In this document: positions 11,537-20,933 of the stretch, in pieces | Layout: each line of letters begins with the position of its first letter | How positions within the stretch are numbered: position 1 is the stretch's first letter | Assembly (NCBI GenBank): GCA_025506515.1 | Contig: JACCIX010001058.1 | Coordinates: 62,001 to 126,000, forward strand | Direction of reading: 5' to 3' | DNA from: Flaveria trinervia | Lineage: Eukaryota > Streptophyta > Magnoliopsida > Asterales > Asteraceae | Length of the DNA stretch: 64,000 nucleotides | The notes under the pieces: model-generated | Database searches by the model: none | Seen by the model: the letters and a program-made list of their open reading frames with translations, nothing else | Told to the model about the DNA's origin: nothing | Position numbers and translations under genes: made by a program

Positions 11537-12903
11537 AGACCGGAAGCTCCAATCTTTCCTTCATCATCATGAGCGGTTAAGGCTTTAGGATCCTTGCTTG
11601 ACGAAGTAGGGCTGCTTGTGGGTTTATCCTGATGAGTGAAAGATGAGAATGGATTCACATTTCCTGTCTTCTTGGGCTTCACACATTCACGTTTGAAGTG
11701 TCCCTTTTCCCCACAGTTGGAACAGGTAACTTTGGTCTTATCAAAACCAAAAGGTGTATCCTTAATAGCAATCAAGTTATGTCTGGTCTTCTTGACAGAC
11801 TTTTTAGCTCTTCGAACAGCACTTGCTAAGGCCCACATGATGTCCATTCTCTCCAGCTTTGTCTCGTCTACCTGCTCGTAGTCCTCATCTACCAGATGGC
11901 AGTTCCCAATCTTCCCAGCAACTAGTCCATCATAGGAGTGAACGACTGTTGCTAAGAGATCCATGTGTTCCTTTGTTACCTCCACTGTCACATTCCTGAG
12001 ATTCTCGGTCTTCAGTTTTGTAGCATTGGCTTCAGGTGCTATGTATTGGGTACAAGTCAACCATGGCGTGTCAGATCCTGAAGTAGTAACTTGAGATGGA
12101 GTAGTTGAACTCGACATAAATGTCGTTTGAAGTAGTGCTCCAGACGTTTTGACTTGTGGAGTTGAGTTGTACAGTGCAGGATTCTGATCATATGAAGACT
12201 TTTGGGCCCTGTACTTCATCCTCAACTCTTCCTCTCTCAGTTTCAGAATGAAGTCGTTGATATCTAACTTCGCCAGCATATCATTCTGTCTTAGGTTGGA
12301 AACAAACGAACTCCACTTCTCAGGCAACCCATCTGCAAAATTTGGAACTTTGTCTTCCATAGATGTGGTGACTCCATGAGTGTGCAGCTCACTCATCAAG
12401 TGGTAGAATTGATCAATGACGTCGTCCAAGCTCTCCTTTCCCATTGACGAGAAGTTGTCAAACTCCTTCTTCAACGTTGTAGCCTTTAGAGCTTTTAATG
12501 ATGCATTTCCTTCATACCTCTTTTCCAATGCACCCCACAGCTTCTTAGCTTGCTTGTTCTCAGAAAATTAATGGAAGATGTCCTTAGGAATTGACTGAGT
12601 TAGCAATGCATATACTTTCTTCTCTGCATTGTACTTTACCTTTTGGCCGTCAGTCATACCGCCTAAGGTAAGTTTGACTCCATCTGCACCTACAGGCATG
12701 TTATATCCTGTCTCTATCGACTCCCACAGATTAGGATCTACTCCATTTAGGCAAATCTCAAATATTTGCTTCCATTGTGGGTAATCATCTAACGTTATGA
12801 GCTTAGGGGGCTTGTTATGATTTCCCACTTCATTTTCTAGAAGCAACAAATTTTGAATCCTAGAATCCCTTCCTGCGATGAACGCTGAATATTGATCCTG
12901 CAT
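11353..12903 (-). pseudogene. Gag N-terminal UBN2-type domain and zinc knuckle (SIRE-1)
   Basis: Two pieces (12903-12568 and 12528-11353) are in one frame, split by an in-frame TAA at about 12567. Landmarks of copia gag are visible: WKQIFEICLNGVDPNLWESIETG, LLTQSIPKDIF, and after the stop KLWGALEKRYEG, SLDDVIDQFYHLMSEL, LPEKWSSFV and LREEELRMKYR. A CCHC knuckle CSNCGEKGHFKREC lies at about 11730-11690. The protein would form the particle shell and bind element RNA. The start at 12903 (MQDQYSAF) is about 480 bp after the primer binding site, a reasonable leader length. Confidence 0.85.
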
Positions 12904-12939
12904 TACTATCGACTTTGAACTTTTAGAACAAACTGTTTT

Positions 12940-13180
12940 ACTTGTGCAACTGAAGGAATGCGATTGAACACTTCGTGCGATTGAACAATGCGGTTAACTC
13001 AGACGTGCGAATGAGCAAATGCGGATGGCTCACTCGTGCGAATGGACAGGTGCGGATAAACAATGAGAATGGGCAATTTACTAGTACTAATGGATGAACG
13101 ACTGAGTCCAATCATGTGTATGAGGGAATCGTATGGATTCAGTCATGCGATTGAGTCAATCGTGCGACTGAAGCTGCTGA
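12940..13180. repeat. CAGTCGTGCGACTG palindrome array, leader copy
   Basis: About ten degenerate copies of the SIRE-1 word lie between the primer binding site and gag. Examples are ATGCGATTGAAC, TTCGTGCGATTGAAC, CAGACGTGCGAATG and CAATCGTGCGACTG. The flanking GAGTCAA linkers match those in the LTR array at 15593-15800. Confidence 0.7.
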
Positions 13181-13382
13181 ATTTTGAGAATTCGAGGGTT
13201 TAAGGTATTTTGACGCAAAAATACGAATTTCTCACTAACCCTAACTGCCGTATGCCAGAAAACATTAACTTTTTGACCTGGAGACGTCCAAAACAACGTT
13301 TGACACAAAAAGATTGCGTTTTTGCGTGAAAAACACGATTTTTATATCAAAATCGATTGAATCACACGTAATCAAGAGCCAA

Positions 13383-13395
13383 GGCTCTGATACCA
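13383..13395 (-). other. Primer binding site of SIRE-1 (initiator tRNA-Met type)
   Basis: The minus strand reads TGGTATCAGAGCC, the usual plant LTR-retrotransposon site complementary to the 3' end of initiator tRNA-Met, with all 13 bases matching. It is separated from the LTR edge by two bases (AG), which fixes the inner LTR boundary at 13398. Confidence 0.9.
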
Positions 13396-13397
13396 CT

Positions 13398-13687
13398 TGT
13401 TAGGGACCGTGTATTGGACGGAGTACTAACTGATTCAGGTGTATACCAACTCAAATAGTGCGGAATCCTATTTGTTTAGCGATCCAATCAGTGAGAACGT
13501 TACCCAATCGATATAAGATGAAACTAAACGTTAAGAAGGAATAGGAATCGATCAAGAACGATCTATGAACTTGGACTGGCTTTCTTGGACGTTTTGGATG
13601 GCTAGGATACGAGTAGGAGTCGAAATCTTGAAAGTGTTTTGTTTTTCCACGAATTAAGAGGTATTTATAGGTTAGGGTTAGTCAATC
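13398..13687 (-). repeat. 5' LTR of SIRE-1, inner part
   Basis: The inner edge is TGTTAGGGACC on the plus strand, so the LTR ends GGTCCCTAACA on the minus strand, next to the primer binding site. The LTR is interrupted at 13687 by a solo Ty3/gypsy LTR and resumes at 15593. Confidence 0.75.
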
Positions 13688-15592
13688 TGTAAGGCCCCGT
13701 TCCCGGGACGCCTATAGTTGGTCATTCATCGCACATAAAATATATAATTTCATATGACTTCCATAAAACATCATAGCGGAAATGACAAAATAGACATCTC
13801 ATTTCACTATAAAAGCTTTTGCAAAATAATACATCGTAATTCGATTACAAAACCCAAATTTCATTATATCACAAAAGCGTTATAAACATGGATGCAATCT
13901 CAAAAGAGCTGAGTAGCAGCCTCGTGCCATCCTCAGCAACCATTACCTGTCAACTGGAAACACATCAAAGTCAGCGTTGCTGAATGAGTTCTACTTTTAT
14001 AAATAAAACATACTTTTCTCTTGTTAAAACCATACTTTACGTTCATGCGATCATACATCATACATATACAGATAACATCATTATTATCTTCATCATCTAT
14101 ACGTTAACTTTCATTCTTTCATACATTCTTACTTTCATTCGTTCATTCATTACTTCCAGTGACATGTACATTACCCCGAACATTATGCACGAAGCGGGTA
14201 ACTGGGCCTGAGGTCTTTCATAGACCTCGAACATTGGGCACGGAGCTGACTCCATTACCTAGGGTAAGTACATTCACCATTAGTCTTTTCTCTTCCGTTC
14301 CGGATCAATGCCATATGCTATACCCCGAACATTGTGCACGAAGCGGGTAACTGAGCCTAAGGTCTTTCATAGACCTCGAACATTGTGCACGAAGCTGACT
14401 CTAGCACCTAGGGCAAGCGGCAAGGATCCCATTCATATGGTCAATCACAAAGATTGGACCCCAGTGTGCATCCTTCGGGGTAGCTAACCCGCACACCGTT
14501 GAGCTAACACCTTCATCGGGTGTGCACCTCCATACATTTGCTTGCAAGCCTTCTTACATTCATTCGTTCATTAATGCATGCATTCATTCATCATATTCCT
14601 CTTTCATTATCGTTCGCTTTACGTTACATAATACTTTTGGTTCATTCATTTACATAACACGTAAAGCCACGGAAAGATAAACATACGTCATAATAAGGAA
14701 CATATCACACACAGGCATCAACATCATACAGGGCAACATCATACATACATACATGCATAATCATGCAACCTTATCATCATGCCCAACATGCTCTCTAAGG
14801 CCTCAATCGTCATCTTACATGCTCTTACGGGAACCTTTATGTCAAAACTTACATCTGCACTTTCCTCCGAAAGTCAAAAGTTAAACTACACTTCTCCTCG
14901 AGTGCAACAACCCTATTCAGGCGTATGGACACCCTTCAGTCGCATGGCCTCCATGCGACTGAGCATCATGCGAATGAACCAATGCGGATGAACACATATG
15001 CGAATGAACACCCAATTGTGCGAATGGACCAATGCGGATGAGCACTTATGCGACTGGCCCCAATCGTGTGAATGGACCCTCAATCGTGCAAATGAACCCC
15101 AATCGCACCCCATTCGGCCGTATGGCCTCCAATCGCACTCCAGTCGGTCGCTTAGCCCTAGCTGATGCAGAATGCAGTTCCAGCCGAACGCAAACTGCCC
15201 TTTTCGACCTCCAAGCTCATCTAAACCCACACAAAAAACCAGATTTTTAGATGTTTTCCAGCCCTAAATCATTCAAAAACGTTTAAAGGATGGGTCCTAG
15301 AACTCACACAAATGACACCGAGAAGTAGAGCTTCGATTTGACTCGCTTCTCAACGATTTTGGCCACTCAAACCAACCCGAACCAACACTTCTTTCTCTTT
15401 TCTTCCTTTCTCTCTTCTCCTCTCTTTTCTTGGCTGAAATGTGAGTGTGTGGGGAGAGTATGGCTGCCCTCTCCCTACACATATCACCACATTTCCACTT
15501 TACCTCGTTGGCGAGTTTGGTCCCTCGACTTTGGACTTTATTTCTTTTCTTTCTTCGTCGACCTCAAAATAGATAAATAACCGGGTGTTACA
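13688..15592 (-). mobile_element. Solo LTR of a Tekay-like Ty3/gypsy family
   Basis: A 1905-bp sequence that starts TGTAAGGCCCCGTTCCCG and ends AACCGGGTGTTACA. This is the reverse complement of the ends of the LTRs at 52443-54434 and 59428-61398. The internal block at about 13910-14000 (GTAGCAGCCTCGTGCCATC, CAACTGG) also matches the inverse of their 54120-54200 region. The flanks are CAATC (13683-13687) and TAATC (15593-15597), a 5-bp duplication with one change. With LTR sequence only and one duplication, it is a solo LTR left by recombination between two LTRs. It has its own ATGCGACTG-type array at 14930-15150. Small open frames inside are not genes. Confidence 0.85.
14930..15150. repeat. 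Palindrome array in the solo Tekay-like LTR
   Basis: A run of degenerate units such as CAGTCGCATGG, CATGCGACTGAGC, TGCGAATGGACCAATGCGG and CCATTCGGCCGTATGG. The corresponding stretch of the full-length element's LTRs (53080-53430 and 60060-60430) is filled with CATGCGCC and CCGAATGG words, so the array is a conserved part of the LTR family although the exact word drifts. Confidence 0.6.
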
Positions 15593-16020
15593 TAATCGTA
15601 CGACTGGACCATTAGCATGGTTCAGTCGTGCGACTAAAGCATGCGACTGAGTCAATCACACGACTGAAGGTTCAGCCGTGCGACTGAGTCATCTGTATGT
15701 CTCAGTCATGCGACTGATCCAATCTCCTGGTTCAGTCATGCGACTGGTCCATTAGCATGAAGTATTCATGCATATGAACCATTATCATGGTTCATTCGCA
15801 TGAAAACTTCATACGACTAAGTTTGAATATGTTTCTCAATCATTACTTGACTAAGATCTATTCAAACAACCACAAACCTATATAGTTGGTTCAATATGCG
15901 CTAATAAATGATAAACATTAAAACATACACTGAAACATTAAACATTAAGATCACCAACCACATATTATGTTTCATTCAACTCATTCGTTTCATTATTTAG
16001 GACATGACAGACATATTACA
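15593..16020 (-). repeat. 5' LTR of SIRE-1, outer part, with palindrome array
   Basis: Continues the LTR that was cut at 13687. Positions 15595-15800 hold close repeats of CAGTCGTGCGACTG-like words (TCGTACGACTGGACC, CAGTCGTGCGACT, CAGCCGTGCGACTGAG, two CAGTCATGCGACTG). Without the solo LTR the LTR would be about 720 bp. The outer end near 16020 (ATTACA) is a guess, because the partner LTR is absent. Confidence 0.6.
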
Positions 16021-16196
16021 TTAAGATCGTAAATTAGGTACATATGGATCAACAGCTTGTTCATCATGGGAACCAAGTACACTTAGCTAATTGTTATAAC
16101 TTGTAATTGATATATTTATCAAGGTTTGATAGTAGCTATATGTTATCTATAAACTTGCTTTATTCTTAACCATTGATATGAATTGCTACTTGTAAA

Positions 16197-16197
<1 letters not shown>

Positions 16198-16267
<70 letters not shown>

Positions 16268-16293
16268 TATATGTATGTATGTATGTATGTATG
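16198..16293. repeat. (TA)n and (GTAT)n microsatellite
   Basis: About 70 bp of TA repeat followed by five to six ATGT units. It lies inside what looks like the 3' part of an LTR. Confidence 0.95.
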
Positions 16294-16604
16294 CTTAACC
16301 TATGGAAACTCACCAACTTTCAAAGTTGACTTTTATTTTTAACATGTTTCAAGAAATACACAAGGTTGATTGATTAACTTTTGAAGCATGCTTACACCTA
16401 GGACTTGGACCTAGAAAAATAAATAATTTGTCTTGAAAACTTGGATGTTGAACTTTTGTTACTTTATTTTGTTGAGAATTTTGGTTGTAATGCTTATTTA
16501 AACTTATGGTTAATCATATTTACAATTTATGGTAGTGTTATGTGGCTGTGAACAATCTTAACCCTTAAATCTCAACGATTCCACCGTTAAGGTTGGGTTG
16601 TGAC
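16294..16604 (+). repeat. LTR fragment, Ty3/gypsy type, plus orientation
   Basis: The phrase ACTCACCAACTTTCAAAGTTGAC followed about 300 bp later by a GGGTTGTGACA end copies the architecture of the 3' parts of the Tekay-like LTRs in this window (ACTCACTCAGCAACGTTGAC, then a ...TTACA end). The 5' part cannot be placed and no duplication was found, so I call only a fragment. Confidence 0.4.
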
Positions 16605-16690
16605 AATACATGGGTACCCCATACATGGCGTAGGGGGGGGTCGCATTGTATTCATTTAAAACCGTTGAATTTATATTTTTGTTATGTAGA

Positions 16691-16737
16691 TATGTCTTCC
16701 GATTCAGGCTGATGTTCACGTTATTGCTGATCATCCT
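16691..16737 (+). pseudogene. Athila-ORF1-like cargo gene, 5' end (copy 2)
   Basis: ATGTCTTCCGATTC and the following bases match the start of the same gene at 46585 with small deletions, up to GATCATCCT. The reading then stops at the solo LTR and resumes at 19293. Like the other copy, the ATG is preceded by a GTTATGTAG/TTATGCAG sequence that could be a splice acceptor. Confidence 0.75.
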
Positions 16738-19292
16738 TGTCACACCCTCAAAATCCATGTGCGGAGTTTTACCGCGAGGCGTGTGAACAAATCAGGATCA
16801 TAGTCACTAGTTACTCAGAACGACACTATATGCCACATTCAAAACAAAACCAACCAAAGCTCAAACGTTTAAAACTATGCGGAAGCGTTTGTAAATAAGA
16901 CAAACCCAAAGTAATAAAATGCATAATATGGCAAAACGCGCGCCATCCTAGTGTTTAAAACCCATAAATGAAAGACAAACAAATATGTCTATGAAATAAA
17001 GTCTTAGAAATCATGTTGGACCCGTGTTGTACTCCTAATAGCAAGCTGAGTTAACGACCTGAGAATAGCATACTAAAAATGTCAACACATAGGTTGGTGA
17101 GTTCAAGAGTTTGCATTTATCATAAGTATTAACAATTGTATAGCATAAGAGGTGTATTAAAATAGATAGCTAGTCTATATTCACAAGTAATAACCATAGT
17201 GATTTCGCAATCGAAACTGACTGTGTTTCGTTTGTTGCCACCCGTCAAGACTTACCAAGTCGTGACGATGTTTGTGTTTAGGACAAAATTGCACCCGTTT
17301 GACCTCGAGTCACATAAGTGGGGCTCGTCAGACCTAGTAGTACTACCCAAGATTTCCTGCTAGTTACCATTATTAACGTTCCGAAAGTGTGAGGACTTTC
17401 CAGGTATTAAGCACTATGTTAAAACATACACAACTTATAATAATAAAATAGAGTTTGTGAACAAGTATGCTACCTCCCCCAGAAGAAGGTTTATAGAAAT
17501 AGAGGGACATGAACTCACCTAGTGTGCTAAGATAATGAATAAAGAGACAAGTGATTGGTGAAAAGACATCCCTTCAAAGGTTACCTAGAACACATAAGTA
17601 CATAAGTACGTGTACATAGAAAACTTAACAATTCTAGGTTAACCTAGTTGACCCGTTTGACCTGTTGGTGACATATTAGTTGGAATATTGTTTAGAGCAT
17701 ATCAACTTATCATACACGAATATCATGTAAGTTATCCACGTGCATCACATCATTAACCCAAGTTCTACCTAGGTCATCATACCACATTAGATCATCATAC
17801 ACTCATGAAAATCTCAAACAACTATCATACTCAACACCAATATAAATACATCACATCAACAATTCATACGTGAAGTCTAATCATGCACTACATGCCATGT
17901 GAAGCCACCCACGACCTCACATCCTAAACCCTGCCAATCCTACTAAGTAGGGGCCTCAGATTCGCATGAGTGTATAACAATCATAATCATATTACTGGTA
18001 TACACAGTGACAACCAATTCCAATCCCAATCATGATTCTCTAAACACTGCTACTATTCATTACCATGTATGATCATCAAACCTAAATTCCTTACATGATC
18101 AACCAAGCATCCATATAACTCAATATTCTCATTCCATCACATTAAACATCCTCAACAATCATTCTAACATGATCCTATCATCATAAGCATGCCCAATTCA
18201 TCATATCCAATGTTCCACCAAAAATAAAGTTTTCCTTTTAGGAAAGTAACACCCAAAAGTGATCTAGCATCCAATTCAATCATAATTTCATCAATATTAT
18301 ACCTAATCAAGTTCATAACATTCATTCTAACATGTTAATCACCACCAAAACATCAAAATTCCAATTCATCATACATAAAAGTTTCTGCTTTAGTAAGTTA
18401 TGTTCAACACCTCTAATTCATGGATTTTCTTGCACAACTCAATTAAACTAACATCCAAGCATTGTAATTAGCATCATAACATCATCAAATCATGAATTCC
18501 AAGAACAAAAAGTTTCCTCTTAGGGTAATATATGAACTAGATGATCAAAGCATAGATTTCTTGGACAATTAACACAATCTAGCATTCATACAACCTAACT
18601 AACATCATATAATCATCTAACAATCATCAGTTTCATAATATCATCATCAATTTTCGGATTAGGGTTCATCTACATCAAAAAATATGAACAACTAATCAAA
18701 ACTAACCTTTAGATGTGTAGAAATCAACAATGGACTTGCAAAACACTTGTAACACTTGGAATCAACCAAAATCAACTTTGTTTATGTGCGTTATTGATCA
18801 ATTTCACAAGAATGAGGGTGATGGGGGCTGTTTTTGGCCACAAGGGGTATGGGGGCTAGGGTTGGGTTTTGTGAAACTTAACTAAATTAGAATTTAACCT
18901 TAAAACCCTCCTTTAATTATGTTTTATAAAATTTAACCTTTGTAGCATTTTTTTTTAAATTTTTAACTACAAATCACAAGTATCATTAGTCAACAATCAT
19001 AATCATAATCATAAACATTTACAACAAGTCATGCAACACCTAAAATATATATAACACGTTGTCACATTATCGCGTAATATTTACAAAATACATATTTAAA
19101 ATTCTATAAATTCATGAATCGCATAATTCCAACTAATAATCAACATTATTAATTAGATTATTATTGTTTATCATAGATTAGAGTTATTAAGTCACCAACA
19201 TTCAACGACAACTAGTGTGTGCTCACGACACGTGTATGCAAGACTTAACGGAACTAAAGGAGTTTGGTAACGGAAAATTACTGGATGTCACT
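16738..19292 (-). mobile_element. Solo LTR, 2.55 kb, Ty3/gypsy type
   Basis: It starts TGTCACACCC and is flanked by ATCCT on both sides (16733-16737 and 19293-19297), a 5-bp duplication inside the cargo gene, whose text continues across. The right end reads GGATGTCACT, where TG...CA ends would need GGATGTCACA, so one terminal base has changed. The minus-strand reading (start GTGACATCC, end GGGTGTGACA) is a common plant gypsy LTR style. No coding region is present. No internal domain or second LTR is seen, so a solo LTR is the simplest reading. Confidence 0.75.
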
Positions 19293-20418
19293 ATCCTTGG
19301 CTACAGTTTGAGCTCGGGTCCATTGAGCATGCGAAGTGCTCAAAATTCATTTGTATGAAAATCAATCATCAAAAGGCAGTCGATTAGGAGGTGATGGCCG
19401 AGCTTAGAGAGCGCGATAAACTTGTTGGTATTATCGGAGATGATACGCCATGGAGTTGTTTATTTGAGATCATATTCTTTCCTTCTTACCGGGAGCTGAC
19501 GATGGAGTTTTTATCAACTTTTCACATATTCGTCCTAATGAGATGAAGGAGGACGATCAGTGTTCCAAGATTTTGTTTATTCTATGTGGACGTTCACATC
19601 AGATGTCCATTGAGTAGTTTGTTGTTATCGCGGGACTTTATTTTGTGTCGGAGACTGTTACCCCTCTATTCACCGAGGGTATTACTGAGATTGAGGAGAC
19701 TCGATTGAGAGATTGGTGGCCTCAGATTGCCGGAGGTCCGTTTCAAAGGACTAAGGGCAGGGTCACTGGCATTAGAGATCCTCTTATTCGTTACTTGCAT
19801 CGCATGATCGCCACATCCATCACGAAACGTGGAAAGTGGCGGGAGTGGTGTACCATTCCCGACTTATTTTACTTATATTGTTTGTTTACGGGAACCAGGT
19901 ACATCATGGTGATTGCACGTTGTCTTGGTTATCTTCCTCGCCATCTTGCTGACATATCTCCTTCAATCGAGCCGGTGAGATTAGATCGTCGTACGTTATT
20001 CGACATGCGTATTATGCGCCAGTTTCTGGGTGGCATACGGTTCTCTCTTCGACTCGGTGAGATCTGGTAGCTGCACCTGTTCAGCAGCTCGGCGTTGATG
20101 ATCCACAACAGCAGGAGGAGCATATTCCGCATGATCAGCAAGCACACGACGAGCAGCTGCATGACCAGCCGCCAGCACATCAACCACCACCTCAGCCATA
20201 GTTCCCTCGACATATTGATAGATATGTTAGGCTGCTTGTATGTATGGAGACATTTATGCAGGAAATTTCTATGAGTTTAGAGGACTAGAGTCGTTAGCTC
20301 GATCGAGTTAAGGATTTTATGGATTGGCATGTTCAGCTTGAGATTACGCGGGCCCGTGCTGCTGGTATTGATACTCCAGACTTCTCACCGCCTCGACATT
20401 ATCCAGATTTATCATAGT
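19293..20418 (+). pseudogene. Athila-ORF1-like cargo gene, main part (copy 2)
   Basis: Homologous to 46600-47821. Readable blocks include LQFE, KCSKF, MAELRERDK and, in the longest open piece (19645-20070), TPLFTEGITEIEETRLRDWW, GIRDPLIRYLHRMIA and EWCTIPDLFYLYCL. These resemble the ORF1 of Athila retrotransposons (Arabidopsis ORF-1 family), a protein of unknown function. Compared with the other copy it lacks 99 bp in frame after FTGTR. It shares the TAG after KAVD (at about 19386) with that copy. The tail encodes a short coil that includes METFMQEIS and DWHVQLEI. Confidence 0.7.
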
Positions 20419-20433
20419 TTGTTATATTATTAA

Positions 20434-20720
20434 TTGTAACTTTTATTTTGTTATGTATTTAAAAACTTCATTATTTATATTATCACTTTATATTTGTCTT
20501 ATATGTTTTATTGTTTGAGTAAGATTTAAAATTATTGGTTAATAAATTACAAAACATAACTTATACACAAAATCTCAAGCTTAACGTGCAAATATAGTAG
20601 ACACCATAACCTATACAAAATAATTTTATAAAAAATATATGTAAAAATAACACAATAACCTATATGTCGCGTTTATCATGCTACTCAGCCAAATTAAGAA
20701 AAAAAAGTTGAAAGTTATAC
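20434..20720. other. AT-rich trailer of MULE copy 2
   Basis: Non-coding. It matches 47830-48060 of the other copy (AAACATAACTTATA, CTTAACGTGCAAA), which supports co-mobilisation of gene and trailer. Confidence 0.6.
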
Positions 20721-20756
20721 TCGACGTATAGCCACCATCAGGCATGCGTCTAACAT

Positions 20757-20844
20757 GGATTGTCAGGGAATGTTTTCATTCCCTATACGCCGCATATGGT
20801 TCCATACGCCACGTATATGGAATGAAAACATTCCCTGACAATCC
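20757..20844. repeat. 26-bp perfect inverted repeat around ATACG palindromes
   Basis: Arms 20757-20782 and 20819-20844 are exact reverse complements over 26 bases (left arm begins GGATTGTCAGG). The 36-base loop itself contains two ATACGCC-type palindromes. The corresponding part of the other MULE copy has no such perfect arms. Confidence 0.9.
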
Positions 20845-20846
20845 AC

Positions 20847-20933
20847 CCTATACGCGGCGTATGGATCCATACGCGACGTATAAGGTACTCGGGTGTTGAT
20901 TTAAAATACAAGGGTGTCTATTTAACCAAACCC
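20847..20933 (-). repeat. Right terminal inverted repeat of MULE copy 2
   Basis: Read from the end inward: GGGTTTGG, GACACCC, TTTTAAATCAACACCC, then ATACGTCGCGTATGG. The same order with small changes is seen at both ends of 41827-48297. Confidence 0.8.

Larger units (their letters stand above)
2152..16020 (-). mobile_element. SIRE-type Ty1/copia retrotransposon (SIRE-1), degenerate
   Basis: Read on the minus strand the order is 5' LTR (about 16020 to 13398), primer binding site 13383-13395, leader, gag with UBN2-type and zinc-knuckle parts, protease, integrase, reverse transcriptase and RNase H to 6667. A long spacer and remains of a third ORF (4377-2152) follow. The integrase-before-RT order defines Ty1/copia. 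A long gag with a coiled coil and an extra ORF after pol is the SIRE/Maximus pattern. The frame changes at about 11500, 10500 and 9650, and there are in-frame stops in gag, RT and RNase H, so the copy is dead. The 5' LTR is interrupted by a solo Ty3/gypsy LTR. The 3' LTR is missing. The outer edge at 16020 is approximate. Confidence 0.75.
16605..20933 (+). mobile_element. MULE-type element copy 2, truncated, with Athila-ORF1-like cargo
   Basis: The right end matches the right terminal repeat of the element at 41827-48297. Read inward, both start GGGTT, then a GACACCC block, then TTTTAAATCA, then an ATACGTCGCGTATGG block. The cargo gene, the AT-rich trailer (20440-20700) and the ATACG palindromes also match in order. 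No left terminal repeat is visible. Only a short ACCCCATAC remnant (16615-16640) precedes the gene, so the left end, including any transposase, is lost. A solo LTR (16738-19292) sits inside the gene. Nine bases after the right end are TTTGCAAAA, but the matching left flank is not found. Confidence 0.7.

Noticed and set aside
13818..13826. TTTGCAAAA matching the nine bases after the right end of MULE copy 2
   Set aside because: It lies inside the solo Tekay-like LTR and is part of that LTR's own sequence, so it cannot be the target duplication.
13984..15580. Several ORFs of 60-105 codons
   Set aside because: All lie inside the solo LTR and follow its repeat words (e.g. frames through ATGCGACTG).
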